A DNA stretch of 64,000 nt from Castor canadensis (GCF_047511655.1 NC_133398.1:49977638-50041637), one strand, 5' to 3'; counted from the stretch's first letter, positions 12,431-24,643 are shown. The notes: a model not told the origin generated them from the letters alone. Translations and numbers: made by a program.

Positions 12431-12931
12431 TAATTTCTAACCATGTGATAAAAATAATGCTGCTTCCTATATAATAAGGGAGCAGCACTAGCCCTGTCCA
12501 GGGGACAAGGGTATAGGAACAACAAGTAACCCAGTGCCCCCTCGTCACAAATACTACTACTGCTACACAAGAAGTGGTAAATGAAGCATTGTTTTTGTTT
12601 ATCTTGGTAATTTGAAGGAAAAAAATGAACAAAAAAGGTAATTTCTTCTTGCAGTTAGAAACAAAACTTTAATTTTAGTCAAACTGATTATCTGAGGCAG
12701 TGGCGGGGGGAAGGGGGAGCAGGGGAGGAGACAGGAGGTAGGCATGAGATCTTTCATTTCCTAAGTCATTACAGCTTACCCCAAATCAATATAAGTCACA
12801 AAAGTGATTAAGATGTTCTGATGGCTCTAACACATAAAAACTCATACCTCCGTCATTACTCTTTCTAGAATTTAAGTTAAAATTCAAATTTCCTTTTAGT
12901 AGACACATTTAAAAAACTTAAAATACTTTAC

Positions 12932-12990
12932 CTTGCAAGGAGAACACAATCGACATTTTTTATCTTCCCCAAAATTAAGGCATCAGATGG
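12932..12990 (-). CDS. MTAP: MTAP exon 3
   Basis: The exon is 59 nt. It starts in phase 0 and ends after two bases of an Arg codon (AG|A). It encodes PSDALILGKIKNVDCVLLA plus the split Arg60, which helps bind phosphate in the family. The acceptor AG is at 12992-12991 after GCATGC, and the donor is GTAAAG at 12931-12926. The residues match mammalian MTAP 41-60 throughout. The reading frame is intact, and the exon joins exon 4 exactly when spliced. Confidence 0.97.
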
Positions 12991-14123
12991 CTGCATGCAA
13001 TGAAAAACAGTTACAACTCAGTGATTTTAAAAACATGTGTATAAACAACTAAAAAAAGCTATCATTTCAATGATTACTACAATTGATTCATGGAAACTTG
13101 GGAGTTCAAAGATACAGCTTAGAGTTTAGATTTTATTGATCAATATAATTATCAACAAATATTTATTGATCTCTCTACTGGTTCCGAAGGTTGTGTGTAA
13201 TAAGTACTATCTAGTAAGGTCTATTTGTAGCAAGTATCCCAGGGGACTCTGACAGTAGACTAATTAAATTTAGATGTGTCAAGGGCACTTAGCAGGTTCA
13301 AGAACAGGTGTGACAGTGAAAAGCCAATAGGCTAGCTGGCCACTGTTGTGGCATGAAGAACTCAGCACAGGAACTATCTGCTTGTGTTAACCAGGTCTCA
13401 GGTGACCATGGGATGACTTGAGGCAATGACGGGAAATGCCCTTAGAACAGAGATAGCTAAGAAATCATGAGGCTAAGAAGTGGGCCAAGATGAGAACAGG
13501 ATTTGGATGACCCGAGGTTAATCAGGGCTGAAAAGGAGGGTTTAGTTGGAATGGCCAGGTGTAGAGATCTTCATGGAGAATCAGGGGAACTACAATGTTT
13601 GGAAGTGCAGTGTGGAATTAGGAGTAGGCACATGACTCTCCCTGGCTCAGGTTTTTGACACGGGCTTATAGAATAAGCAGCCTGTCCTAGGAAAGGAAGA
13701 GTTTTATTTCCAGTGTCACTAATTACTGACTGTGTTCTGGATCCCCAAGACAATTCTCCTCTGGGACAGGGTTCACCCAGAAAATGCCACTTCATCCTAT
13801 TAGTCAGTACCTGTACCCTAAATCACTGTTGTGTGACCTACAGGCCCCAAAGGAGAAGCAGAAGCCGATTTGAATGCAGATTTGAAGAGTACAGTTGCTA
13901 TGTCTGAAATGAGTGCCTAGCTTCTAACAACATATATTGAGAAGTTACTTGAAAACAGCAAAGTCTAAGGCACCCTTACAGATAACCTTCTCAGCTGATG
14001 GAAACTGATTGTGAGAGCCACTCTGGGCTGTTAAAGTCAAAAGCAAATATTTGTCTTAACGTAAAATCAAGCTAGTAAGGAGAAATGGAAACACTAACAT
14101 GTCTCTACTAACTGGATATTAAC
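12991..14123 (-). other. MTAP intron 2
   Basis: This intron is about 1.1 kb and lies between exons 3 and 2. It is unique-looking sequence with no repeat I can name and no additional exon. Confidence 0.8.
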
Positions 14124-14210
14124 CTTGCCAAATGGAGTATCCACATATTTTTCAGTTCTTCCTTCTAAAATTTCTGGATCATCCAGGCCTGTTCCACCAA
14201 TTATTCCAAT
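14124..14210 (-). CDS. MTAP: MTAP exon 2
   Basis: The exon is 87 nt, encodes 29 residues and has phase 0 at both ends. The translation starts [17 protein letters not shown] and ends VDTPFGK, matching residues 12-40 of mammalian MTAP. It contains the GGTG loop whose Thr18 helps bind phosphate in the active site. The acceptor AG is at 14212-14211 and the donor GT at 14123-14122 (AAG|GTTAAT). No stop or frameshift is present. Intron 1 upstream is about 10.4 kb and intron 2 downstream about 1.1 kb. Confidence 0.97.
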
Positions 14211-15367
14211 CTAAAGGAGAAAAAAAGATCATTACTTTTCATTAGAAACAAAGTATTTATTTTAAGAAAATTCATTTATCCATACTCATACTCTTCTCTA
14301 TTCCTACTAAGATTCATTTTTAAAAAATTGAAAATTACTAAAAACTTAGTCAACAAACATTTGAAGGACTTCATAAAAAATAAATGAACAAACATTAAGA
14401 TCTTCTCTTTCTAAAAATAACCAAATGTAGGTCACTTTTTTGGACTCTATCACATTTATTTTTGAGTTACAAATAAGCACAGAAAGGTACTTTTAGGTTA
14501 GAAAACACGTCATAAAAGTAAGCAAATGTGGTTGTAGAAAGTTCTTTCTAACCAATTTTATTCTCTACCGAATGGATTATGGAATAAACAATGTTCAGAA
14601 AACTGCCAGGACATGAAATTTTCATTATGTCCACTGGATGGTGACTTTCCCTCATTAGGACATTTGATAAAGAAATGAGAGGTTTTTCTTTCCTATGTCA
14701 TGAGAGTCACAGAACTGCAGGGAATGCAGACAAAAGAGACTAGAGTAGGAGTGGATAAAAAGTCAGCTTCAGATATACTTATGGAATCAAACGCACCCGT
14801 GCCTGTGTGTAACTTCACATTTACATACGGTAAATAAACATATGGTATTTCACATACAATGTGTACTATACATATGCTAAATTCATCTATTAATAGAACA
14901 GTAATCCAAAGGTAGTTCTAATTTTAAGTTCAATCATTGTATTGAAGTTTTCAGAGATGATCTGATAGCCCCTGTCCTCAGATAAGGTAGAAAAACATGA
15001 TTCTACCCTCTAAGAGTTAACACAAAAATAACAATTACAAAGACAAATATTAAAACTAACAACCAAGTAACTAAAATCACTAGGAGTCTTTCTGGACTGA
15101 CAATATTTAAAAAGTGAGTGACAGGCTGAAGATACAACACTTTACTAGAAACCTCACAGAAAGGGTCCAGAGCATTTTTCAATAAAAGGTTTTAATCTAT
15201 TATCAATTGAGTAAGATTTTTACTAAATAAAATGAAACGTCCACAATTAAGAATAAATTTGACATCCGAATTAAATAATTTTCAGGTCAAGGTACATAAG
15301 TTGATTTAAGTCAACATGTAGGAAAATGGTTCTCTAAGTTTACTGGGGGGGAAAAAATATCAACAAC
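14211..15367 (-). other. MTAP intron 1, exon-2 side
   Basis: This is AT-rich unique-looking sequence. No coding segment or recognisable repeat is seen. Confidence 0.6.
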
Positions 15368-15463
15368 TTGTGCTGGCAGAGTGGCTCAAGTGGTAGAGCA
15401 CCTGCCTAGCAAGCGTGAGGCCTTGAGTTCAAACCCAGAATCTCAGGGAAAAAAAAAAAAATC
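15368..15463 (+). repeat. ID-type SINE, well preserved
   Basis: 'gctggcagagtggctcaagt', 'ggtagagcacctgcctagca', 'agcgtgaggccttgagttca' and an A tail of 13. This is the closest copy to the beaver-type consensus in the window, and so one of the youngest SINEs. Confidence 0.9.
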
Positions 15464-15551
15464 AAGAAAACAAGGACAATTTAGCAAGCTTTTACTTACT
15501 GAACTGTTCAAGTTTACTCATTTCCTTAAAGGTTAAACCAGTTTTGACGTT

Positions 15552-15566
15552 GGTGCCACCTTGTGG
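15552..15566 (-). promoter_or_regulatory. CTCF-like motif in MTAP intron 1
   Basis: On the minus strand the sequence is CCACAAGGTGGCACC, matching 14 of 15 positions of the CTCF core CCASYAGRKGGCRSY. It lies just outside recognisable repeats. Binding is not shown by sequence alone. Confidence 0.5.
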
Positions 15567-16455
15567 CACACTATTGAAACAACAGCAGGTTACATCTTTT
15601 GTATCAAGTAAACATTACAAGTGAAAAGTAGTCAATATTAAAGTTTTTAAACCAATAGTAGTGTTCACCTAATTCTACACATTTAAATCATCCAATCCAA
15701 TGGAAATATTTTTTCAAGAATATCGTACTGTTTTATGCAATTCTAGCCCTTGCTCTGGTGTGGTTTTTTCATCACTCATTTCATGTTACTTCCAAATAAA
15801 AGATAATGGAAGGGTCCTCATCCTACACCACAAAAATAAATTGCTGACTCTTCAATTATTCTCCGCCTACTCTTTGGAAATTCAGCTACTCGTAGAAACT
15901 TAGGTATTTCCTTCCCTTCCTTCCACTTTATCTTGATTGTTTCTGGATGTCCCCTGGGTCATAGCTTCTCAGATTCTGGAATCAACACTGGGCCCTCAGC
16001 TTGTATATACACAACAAATCTAATTGTTTTGGAACCAATCTCTTAGTTTAGACAAGCTAGTGCAGCATGGAAGAAGTAATGAATAAATTAGTCAAGTGTT
16101 CTGCTGAAGGTCAGAGGCCTTGAGCTCACTGGCAGCATCCCCAAGCTTGAGTCCACACCACTCTGGCTGTATTATGGCCCTGCATTAGTCAGTCAGCAAC
16201 TCAGACCTCAGCAAAGAACATATAGTACTTGACCTGAAAGCAAGTGGTCACTGCTCTCCAGTTAGGTCGTAAAGGACTCTGGCATTGGAATGATCTGCAG
16301 ACAAGCCCATCCGGTCATTCAACAGGTTTTAGTTGTTAATGGAAACCCACATCTTGCAAAGCACATGATAATAGAGTGGTGACTGCATACTGTCCTGCCA
16401 CACTAGAGAACTGGACCTCCAAGATGGAGGCCAGCAATATCAAGATTTAGCCAAT

Positions 16456-16470
16456 GTCGCCACCTGCTGG
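16456..16470 (-). promoter_or_regulatory. CTCF-like motif in MTAP intron 1, second
   Basis: On the minus strand the sequence is CCAGCAGGTGGCGAC, 14 of 15 to the CTCF core, in the same orientation as the motif 0.9 kb to the left. Confidence 0.55.
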
Positions 16471-16495
16471 CTTTATAGCGACTGCTAGATGAAGC

Positions 16496-16548
16496 ACGCA
16501 CACACACACACACACGCACGCACGCACGCACGCACACGCACGCGCGAT
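16496..16548 (+). repeat. (CA)n/(CACG)n microsatellite
   Basis: Alternating CA repeats pass into CACG and CGCG units. This is a purine-pyrimidine alternating tract with an unusual local CpG concentration for an intron. Confidence 0.95.
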
Positions 16549-16609
16549 AGCTCAATTCGATAAACTCCCTTGGGCCTCTGAATTCAATAAGTGACTGTGT
16601 CTGAGCATT

Positions 16610-16800
16610 TACATGTCACAGGTACTGTGTAAATGCTTCAGAGGGCTTATTTATCACAGCCTCTCTGTAACTCAGGCCCTATGGTATTTTACAAATGGGA
16701 AAAGAGAACAAAAAAATGAAGAAATTTGTCGAAGAGCAAATTATAAGGAGCAATGCTAAACCGGAGCCCAGGTCTTTGAGGCTTAACCATTATGATGTGG
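16610..16800 (-). repeat. MIR fragment, minus strand
   Basis: 'atggtattttacaaatggg', 'gaagaaatttgtcgaagagc' and 'gagcccaggtctttgaggct' follow the MIR antisense order (threshold-like text, then the accession-like 'cccaggtct'). Confidence 0.55.
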
Positions 16801-16889
16801 AGTCACTCATGATCTCATATTCTCAGGAAATAATGAAAAGATCATGCCAAACCCCTGGGACTAGAGCACTAGTCATCAGTCTATAAGAA

Positions 16890-17330
16890 AAATGATCTTT
16901 TCTATCAAAGTATTTGTTACTCTTTTAGATTACTTAAAAATTCCTCAGGTCGCCATCTTAGGTGACTTGCATGTTTATAGGGTCCTTGCTTCTTCTTCTG
17001 GATTCCTGTATAACTCCATTGCCTGCCAAACTGCATACCCTAACCCATCCCCCAAGCCTTTTAGCCAATTGAGGGAGATTGTTAATCTTTGACCTGGAAA
17101 AATCCCAAGTGAGGGGCAGGTAGGACTGCGTCAGGGATATAAGGAGGAGCCACTGTCAGCCATTTTGTGCTTTCGTGTTTGCTTAGCTGGAGTGAGCACA
17201 CGCTTGCATCCTCTTGATCAAGAGAAAATTGCCTTGTCAAGATTTTCTGTCTCATGTGTGTCTGTTTTTGGCACTGGAGGGTTATCAATTCCAACAATTC
17301 CAGGCAACTCTAGACTGCCTAAGAAATGGG
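16890..17330 (+). mobile_element. Possible solo LTR (family not named)
   Basis: A TATA-like 'gggatataaggagg' (17134-17147) is followed 25-30 bp later by 'cagccattttgtgctttcg'. A T/GT-rich U5-like stretch then ends near 'ccaacaattcc'. The layout (promoter, short leader, U5-like end) is that of an LTR on the plus strand, opposite to MTAP. I do not recognise the family and the 5' border is a guess. Confidence 0.35.
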
Positions 17331-18084
17331 TGCAAGACCTGATACAGAATTTCTGAGTCAATTATGAGCAACTAGGAGTTCATTACACAAGACAAAGTTC
17401 TGAAATAGGAACCATCTGGTCAACCAGATTTTAACAGCTGTGGTTCCTCCCAGTTTTCCATTGATAAAACCACCAAGCTAACCTCCTCTATAGGAAGGGT
17501 GATGGTCTGTGAAAGCATTTTATCCAAACAGTGGCATACCTGGCCAGAATGCTTACTTACAACAAGTCTGAAAGGGTGCATACTAATCCCTACTGTATGT
17601 CCACTTTCCCTGGTACCAGGCCCCAAGAGACTTCATCACTCTGAAACTTGGACAGTGCTCTAATGGTATTTCAAAAGACCACAACCTTGAGCAGCTGAGA
17701 TCAGCTCATGCCAGGGAGGTGGGCTACTTTTGAGTGCTTCAGGCTCATGATGAGATAAGAGAGCTGGAGTTGGAGCCGGCACAGACCCGGATCTGAACAT
17801 TTCAGTCCTTCAGCTCTGGTTGCTGCTGACAAGCTTGGCAAGTACAGTAGGCAGAAGTCCTCATTACTGGGCCAACCTAGCTTTAAAGCCTCTCAGAATC
17901 TTGCAGAATTCAAGAAACCTAGCTACATGGGGACAGAGTGACCAAATACCCCAGCATGGGAGGCCTGTTTAAAATCTGTAATATGGTCCAAAAGACAGCT
18001 GATAGCTCTATCTCTGACAAGACACCTGCTCTGGAAACCTTTGCAGAGAAGGATTATGGGCCAAATGGTGCTCCTTCTCCATTC
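17331..18084. other. MTAP intron 1, unassigned stretch
   Basis: No gene or named repeat is recognised. It may include the body of an old LTR element, since MLT1-like sequence starts at its right end. Confidence 0.4.
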
Positions 18085-18420
18085 ATATGTTACTTTCAAA
18101 CTCCTGGTGTTTTATAATGTGACTATAATCGGAGAGAGGGTCTTTTAAAGTGGTGATTAAGGTCAAATAGATCACTGGGAGGGGCCTAATCCAATAACCT
18201 GGTGTGCTTGTAAGGAGAGACTGGGGCTCAGATACATACAGAAGGAAAATCATGGGGAGACATGTAGAGAAGCTGGCCATCCGAGAGCCAAGAAGAGACC
18301 AGCCCGTAACACCTTGATCTTGACCTTTAGCCTCCAGAACTCTGAAGTACTAAGTTTCTGTTTCTTAAGCCACACAGTTAGTAGTGCTGTTATGGCAGTC
18401 CTGGTAAACCAATACAATGG
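18085..18420 (+). mobile_element. MLT1-like LTR
   Basis: 'tggtgttttataatgtgact', 'cttttaaagtggtgattaag', 'gtgcttgtaaggagagact', the end 'cttaagccacacagttagta' and 'ccaatacaatgg' follow MLT1 order. Confidence 0.65.
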
Positions 18421-18654
18421 CATTATATTTTAGTCAGAGAAGCATAGATGGCCAGGGGGATCATAACATACAAGGCTCTCTTTGCAACATCAAGATATAA
18501 GTCTAAGGGGCAGACACCCTCTTGAAGATACACTTCATTCCTCAAAAGGCCAACTGGCTTGAGAAGAAATCTCGAAGCTCATTGTGTTCTCTACAGCCCT
18601 CCTTTGCTGGTGGAACAATGGCAAGATCTGGCACAGAGTTCCTCTTGAGTCAGC

Positions 18655-18845
18655 AGAAGGATACCAGAATCCCCTGGGAAGATTTCAATGCTAAAGCCTA
18701 GGTCTCAGACTGCAATTCTGATAAATGGGCAAGGCATAGTTTGTTTTATTCAAAGCTCAGCAGGTGGCTCTAATGTGCAGCCAGAATTGAGCACCCCGTT
18801 CTATGGCTTAAACCACAAGTTTCTAAAACGTGGGCTAGCTGAGTG
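18655..18845. mobile_element. MER5-like hAT fragment
   Basis: The order 'aatgctaaagcctaggtctca', 'gcaattctgataaatgggc', 'ggtggctctaatgtgcagcc', 'ccacaagtttctaaaacgtg' is the MER5A pattern. It is diverged. Confidence 0.5.
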
Positions 18846-18867
18846 CAGTAAGCTAAATAATGACCTC

Positions 18868-19230
18868 TATGTTAATCAGCTTTCTGAGTGACAAAATACC
18901 TGAGAAAATCAACTGAAGGAAGAAAACTTTATTTTGGCTCATGTTTTCAGTCCATGGTCACTTGGAATGGTGGACTGTGAGCCTGTGGCAAGGTAGAATG
19001 CTGTGGCGAGACGTACATAGTGGAGCAAAGCTGTTCATCTCATGGAAGCCAAGTAGCAAAAAGAAAGGGAGGAAGGGGCTGGGGTTCCAATATCTTCTTT
19101 CTCTATCTTTATTCCAATAGGCCTCGCCTCCTAAAGTTTCCATCATTTGCCAATAGCACCACAGGCTGGTGACAAAGCCTTTAGCATATGGGTCTTTGGG
19201 GGACATTTAATATACAAACCATAACAGACC
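18868..19230 (+). mobile_element. URR1-like hAT non-autonomous DNA transposon
   Basis: 'gtgacaaaatacctgagaaa', 'ctttattttggctcatgttt', 'agtccatggtcacttggaat' and the end 'gggggacatttaatatacaa' + 'accataacag' give a near full-length rodent URR1-type copy, longer than the one at 5906. Confidence 0.65.
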
Positions 19231-19234
19231 CCCA

Positions 19235-19655
19235 GAGAGATCTTATTTATATCCCAATTCCCAGAACCTATGAATATTACCTTATGTGATTAAATGAAAG
19301 CCCGTGATATAGGGAGATGATCCTGATTTCCTGGGTGGGCCCTAAATGAAATCACAAGGGTCCTTATAAAAAGAGAGGCAAGAAGGTCAGAGGAAGGTGA
19401 TGTGATAGAAAAGGAATGTGATTGTGGGGCTGTGAGCCAAGGAATGCTGGTCTCTGCAGAAGCTGGAAAAGGCAAGGAGATGGACTCCCCTTAGATCCTC
19501 CAAGAAGAATCAGCCGTACCAACACCTTATCTTCACCTCCTAAGGTTCATTTTGGACTTCTGGCCTCCAGAACTGTGAAACTACACTGGTGTGGTTTGAA
19601 GACCCTAAGTTTGAGGTAGCTGTTACAGTAGCCACAGGAAACAACACACCAGTAA
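19235..19655 (+). mobile_element. MLT1-like LTR
   Basis: 'gatcttatttatatcccaat', 'gtgggccctaaatgaaatca', 'gggtccttataaaaagagag', 'gacttctggcctccagaact' and the 3' 'gtagctgttacagtagccac' follow MaLR order. It directly abuts the URR1 end. Confidence 0.75.
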
Positions 19656-19734
19656 GAATCACTTGGAGAGTCTGTTAGAAGGCAAAGACTCATTCTTTAC
19701 AAACACCCTAGTTCAGCAACTCCAAAGTCAGTGA

Positions 19735-19855
19735 GCATCTAATATCCTACAGCTTGTTAAAGCCCAGATTGCTGAGCTCACCCCCTGAATTTCTGGTTCA
19801 GCAGGATTGAGTTGGAGCCTAAGGAATTACCAGGTGAGGCAGATGAACGTACTAA
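19735..19855. mobile_element. MER5-like fragment
   Basis: 'gagctcaccccctgaatttc', 'tggttcagcaggattgagtt' and 'taaggaattaccaggtgagg' resemble the central MER5A segment. Confidence 0.45.
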
Positions 19856-21539
19856 CTGGCTTAGATGCCTTTGAGGTACAGGTTAGAATGCTATGATTAC
19901 AATCACAGTTAAGGATTCAGAGTCCACTGCATACTATATTTGCATTATCTGTTTTCTCATCTTCCTTGCCTATGAGGGTCATGTTTTTACTTAATTTGTA
20001 GAACTACCATGAGAATCAAATGAAACATTGAAGTAGTATCCCTGTTTCTGTATACACTTACCAGGTGTGTTGTGCCCAAAGACACCTAAAATCAAAATTA
20101 ATTTTGTCAAGGAAACCAAACCCTATTATCTCCCCATTTTACTTTGCTGTTCAGTACACAGACCTGGCTGCTCCTGCCTCTCCTCACCAGTCAGTCTCTC
20201 AGGGATGTAGCCCATGGATCCTCAACTGAGTGGGCAGTAGCTCTCTTGGCTGGGGAGAGTGCTGCTGGCATTTTATGGAAAAGGGCCAAGGACAAACTTT
20301 ATGTGCTGCAATGCTCAGGACAGTTCTACAAAAAAACTGTCCTGTCCTTCCCCAAATGCCATTGTGTCCCAAGGCAAAAAAAATGAAAGTGCTGGTCATT
20401 TGATTTTCAACTGGTCCCTGAGTGCTGCTTCCCAGTTTCAGAGTATGATGTAAGGACTTCCAGTTTGAAGCCATCTGCCAGTCACACACAAGGCAGCCAA
20501 AAGGAGAGCTTTATAGACTCACTCTCCACAAATACTCTTAATACCATTGTATTTGCAGCCCACTACCCATCTTAGTGGGATCATATCCCCTCTTTGTCAC
20601 AGCAAACAATCAACAAATTATTGTTTAGTCCTTCAGAGTGAAAGCTGAGAGGAGTTATAGCCCATAAAAGAGCCCTCCAGAATGCCCTCTCCCTGCCAAA
20701 GACTTGTTTAGCCTTCTGCATCGTCACACATGTCACCCTCCCATGGATAACTGGAGGACTATATCTCCCTGAGGTCCTCCCGGACAATGCCATGTTAACA
20801 ATGTTAGGTGTTGATCTATGGCCTCTGATTCCAGCCACCTCCATCCATGGCTACCCAACATGTGATATCTTTACCCCCACCCCAACCACTTCTACCTGAA
20901 GTGAACCATGACTGTCTCAATTACTCTTACTCTAGGTGGCTGCACCCTCCTCAATCTACCACCTACTCTGCATCCATTCCATTACTATAGTACAGAGTTC
21001 TTTCAGCATAGGAATCCTGTATTTATACTCTTCACTCCAAAGAGTCACTCATGGTTCCTTAGCTCCTATTTGGAAATGATTCATCACTACTGTCTCTTGG
21101 GGTCCACAGATCAGACACAGAAACCATCCTCTCCTTTGTCCTCCACTCCTTCCTGCAGATTTTCACTACCTCTAGAGCTACCAGCCGAGCCTTGGGCACC
21201 AGTGCCATGGCTTCTGCCCAAACTTAGCCTTCCCCTGGCAGGCGATTCTATGTTCAGCAGCCAAACAATCACTTAAAAATGTAAGTCAGACACTACCTCA
21301 GTTTAGAACCCTTTAATAGCTTCCAAAAGATTTTGAACCAAATGCAAATTCTTTACAATGGTTTTTACTTGAGGATCCATCAGCTGTACCCACCTAATTC
21401 TCACCATATACCAGCACTGATATTCCTAGGACATCAGCTCACTTCTTGCTCAAACCTTGGTGCTAGCTATCTTGACTATGATCTTGCCTCAGGTTTTTTT
21501 TTTTTTTTTTATCCTCATTTCAGCTATCAGGTTGCCTTG
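19856..21539. other. MTAP intron 1, mainly unassigned
   Basis: This is a mostly unique-looking stretch. The T tract at 21495-21512 and text near 21330-21490 may be L2-derived. No coding exon is recognised. The ORFs here are short and lack family features. Confidence 0.45.
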
Positions 21540-21838
21540 AAGCTGCTCAAGTGGCTGTAACAAAATAACAGACTTATAAACAACAGAAATTTATTTATTT
21601 CTCACAATCAGCAGGCCAATAAGTCCAAGATCAAGGCAAATGCAGTGTCTGGGAGAGCCTGCTCTTTGGTCCATAGATGATGCCTTCTCATGGAAAGGGA
21701 CAATAAAGATGTCTGGAGCATCTTTATTAAGGGCACTACTTCCATTCATGAAGGCTCTATCCTCATGACCTAATCACCCTCCAAAGGACTCCATCCCTCC
21801 TAATACCACCACATTGGTGATTCGCTTTCAACACAGCT
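21540..21838 (-). mobile_element. MaLR (MST/MLT1-like) LTR, minus strand
   Basis: The plus strand reads the reverse of the MaLR 3' end: 'ggctgtaacaaaataacaga', 'ataaacaacagaaatttatt', 'aagtccaagatcaaggcaaa', 'catgacctaatcaccctcca' and 'atccctcctaataccaccac'. The element therefore runs leftward. Confidence 0.8.
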
Positions 21839-21859
21839 TAAAACTCAACTCACTAGGGT

Positions 21860-22010
21860 CCTTTTCTGACCCCTACGACTCTCATTGTTTCACTCTCATG
21901 ATGGTTGGTCTTCCACCCTCACTAGAAGATAAACTTGATAGGGACCTTGTCTTACTCAAAGATGCATCATTCGTATACAGCAGGTACTCAACAAATATTT
22001 TTGAATAGGA
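21860..22010 (+). repeat. L2/MIR-type 3' end fragment
   Basis: 'actagaagataaacttgata', 'gggaccttgtcttactcaaa' and 'caggtactcaacaaatattt' match the widely shared L2 3' wording. Confidence 0.55.
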
Positions 22011-22254
22011 TTCTGCTAGTAGAAAGCCAGATTTGAATGATATACCAAATACTATACTGCTAAGCCAAAACTCAATGTTTTTCACCTAACCAATGTAATT
22101 GATCTCCTCTTAAACTGAGGAGGTTAGAGTTTCAGTTCCAACCTTGCTAATAATTGTATTATATCAAGGAAGGTAGTAGGGTTGGCATTAATGAAGTGTC
22201 TAGGACTGAGCTCTGTGTGTGACAGGTTACTGTATCTAAATCCCAAAAGTTCCC

Positions 22255-22370
22255 AAAGTAGGTGTGACCAGTGCTCATCTTATACAGCAGAGGATCTTCA
22301 GGCTCAGGGGGTAGGTAAGTTGCTGACAAGTGGTAATGCTGGGACAGGAGCCTGGGCCTCTTATCTCCCA
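22255..22370 (-). repeat. MIR fragment, minus strand
   Basis: 'ggtaggtaagttgctgacaa', 'gtggtaatgctgggacagga' and 'gcctgggcctcttatctcc' follow the antisense MIR order. Confidence 0.5.
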
Positions 22371-24159
22371 CAGCTCCTTCTTCACCTCACCACACTGATC
22401 TCAGCTACAGCACCTCTACCCCCAACATCTCCAACCAAACTATTGCTTCTAAATGCACAGATGAAATGGTGCAGTTGAGTTAGGTCAAACACCACCTTGG
22501 AGCTCAGACACACAAATGTGCTTTCTACACCCATGTAACTGGACAGTGTCCAGTGGGTCTGGGTAGGTAGCCTGCTTTATCCATGCAATTCCACTCTCTC
22601 TTCTCTAAGGACGGATGGCTTCATACCCACACAATAAAATGGCATAGAGATCACATTTTAGATTTCAGAAATGCCTCACAACTCATTGGTGGAATGCCAA
22701 GCTCTAGGCCCATTCTGTCATCTGAACCTTGCTTTTTATAACACAGGACACTTTAGTTGACCTTTCAGGGTCTAGCTTTACATCTGCAGAAAGGGGTTTG
22801 TGTGGTTATATGGTCTTGAATGAATGAGTCACCTCTACCGTTCTATGACATAAGGATGACGTATGGTTTTCTATTAACCTAGTTTGCTCTGGACACTGAC
22901 ATCTTGTATCTTCTATATAGGATGTTTTCTTAGCAGTCTGGGGATACAGTATTAGCATCAAAAGCAAAGGTCTAGCCTCAAAGAAAGAAATCAGCAGGCA
23001 GTCTTAGCACCATTTGTACCTCTTAATTTTATATTCAGAAGCTTGCCAAGACCAGAAATATACATCATTCAATATTTACACCAGGGCTTAAATCACATTG
23101 TCCACTCTGCTCTTAAATGCATTGCATTAATTTTACAGGGAGACTGTGTGTCAGGAAGACTGCTAATCAGATTAAAGTGAGATTGTTTAAATACCATTCC
23201 TATTTTTGAAGGCAATTTAATGCATTCCTGTAAGAGAAAGGAGAAAAGCTGTAGCATAATGATACCAAGTATAACACTTTAATTGTTGGAGAAAAGAAAA
23301 TTCAAAGTTAATTTCCCCTACTTATAGGGGAAGCTACTTATAGAAGTTCCCCTCCTTATAACCACTACCATAATAAGCTATACCTATGTGCAACACTGAC
23401 CATACAATTCTAACCTTCCCAGGAAATTCTGCAGTAAAATCCCCACTTTAAGGGAACGCATATACTTTTCATGAAAACCCTTTCTGCCTTGTTCTCCCTG
23501 AAATATTCTTTTCAAAATGGCAAAAGAAGTTCCACATCTAAGTCTGACTGCAGCACCCTCACCCCTTCCTGTCACTGTAAGTGGCTCATGCTAACCCCTA
23601 CTGCGTACTACAGATATTTGCCTGCTCACAGGAAAACTGCACACAGGTGCAGGGAATCAAGAGATGCTTGGAGAAGACCGCGGTCCTTCTGTCCCATGGG
23701 CCGGAAATTTCTAAAAGTGAACCAAGTTAACTACGATCTTGGCCAATAAAAACAGCCTAGAAAAGGTTTTAAGTTTTATCATCAGTTTTTCCTGTGTAAT
23801 GTAATTCTAATCTCTCCACCAACCAGGACAGAAATGTTTAAAACCCCCAGGGAAGCTCACTGCAACTCTCAGAACTCATAACCTGCTCTGGCCAGACATT
23901 CCCAACGCACAATGATCCCTTGTGCCTCCGAGACCTCTGAGGGTTCAAGGCCCAAGAAAACCGAGCTCTTTAACTTTCAAGACTGCAAACAAGGCAGTTT
24001 CAAGTTAGAGGCCTCCAAACTGGGAGCGGCCCTTTTGCAGGGACGCCTGTACTCCTTTTCCATACTTACCAAAAAAAAAAAAAAAGTCTCAGAAGTCCCT
24101 CAGCATTGCGTAGCAGGGAAAAACCTCAGCAAGGAGGAGAAATCTAAGTTTGCAGGAAA
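22371..24159. other. MTAP intron 1, promoter-proximal
   Basis: This is unique-looking sequence without named repeats. GC content rises toward the CpG island. It is the most repeat-poor stretch in the window, which suits a promoter-proximal intron that may hold regulatory sites. Confidence 0.45.
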
Positions 24160-24610
24160 AAGAAGCCGGAAGCTTGCAAAAGAGCAAGTACGCACTGCTC
24201 CCACGTGGGTTGAGCCAAGAGAGCGGAAGCGCCAGTCCCACAAGGCATGAGGGGGACAGTTGCAGCAGCTGCAGGCGCCGGACCACCTGGGCCTCCCGCT
24301 GACAGCAGCCAGGAGCATCTCCCTTGAAAGAAGTGGTACTAGAAAGGGGTAGCAGCACTGGCGCAGTTCCCGACCACTTACTGCCCCTCACCAACCCTTC
24401 CTAACGCGCTAGGGGAGCGGGTGCACCACAAAGGTTGGGGCAGGTCTGCTGGCACTCTGCGGGGAGTGCCGCGCGCCCGTCTCTCCACTGCCTCGCCGGA
24501 TAGGGGAGCACGGGCAGGGCGCACGACCCCAAGGCGCAGTCCCCAGGGTGGGCGGCGGCGAGAGGGTAACGTGCGGGGCGGACCCGCAGCCCTGGGAGCG
24601 CTGATCTCAC

Positions 24611-24643
24611 CTTCACGGCCGTGCCCGCGGCGCTCAAAGCCAT
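24611..24643 (-). CDS. MTAP: MTAP exon 1 (coding part), start codon to splice donor
   Basis: This exon encodes the first 11 residues (MALSAAGTAVK) of 5'-methylthioadenosine phosphorylase, the cytosolic enzyme that cleaves MTA to adenine and 5-methylthioribose-1-phosphate in methionine salvage. The start ATG reads on the minus strand at 24643-24641, with G at -3 and G at +4. Codon 11 (AAG) is followed directly by GT at 24610-24609 (GTGAG donor). The length matches human exon 1, which also encodes 11 residues and ends in AVK. Residues 2-8 differ from the human version, as is usual for this N-terminus, so the call rests on the next exon continuing in phase 0 with IGIIGG. The exon lies in a CpG island. 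Transcription runs leftward. The 5'UTR start is not defined. Confidence 0.93.
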
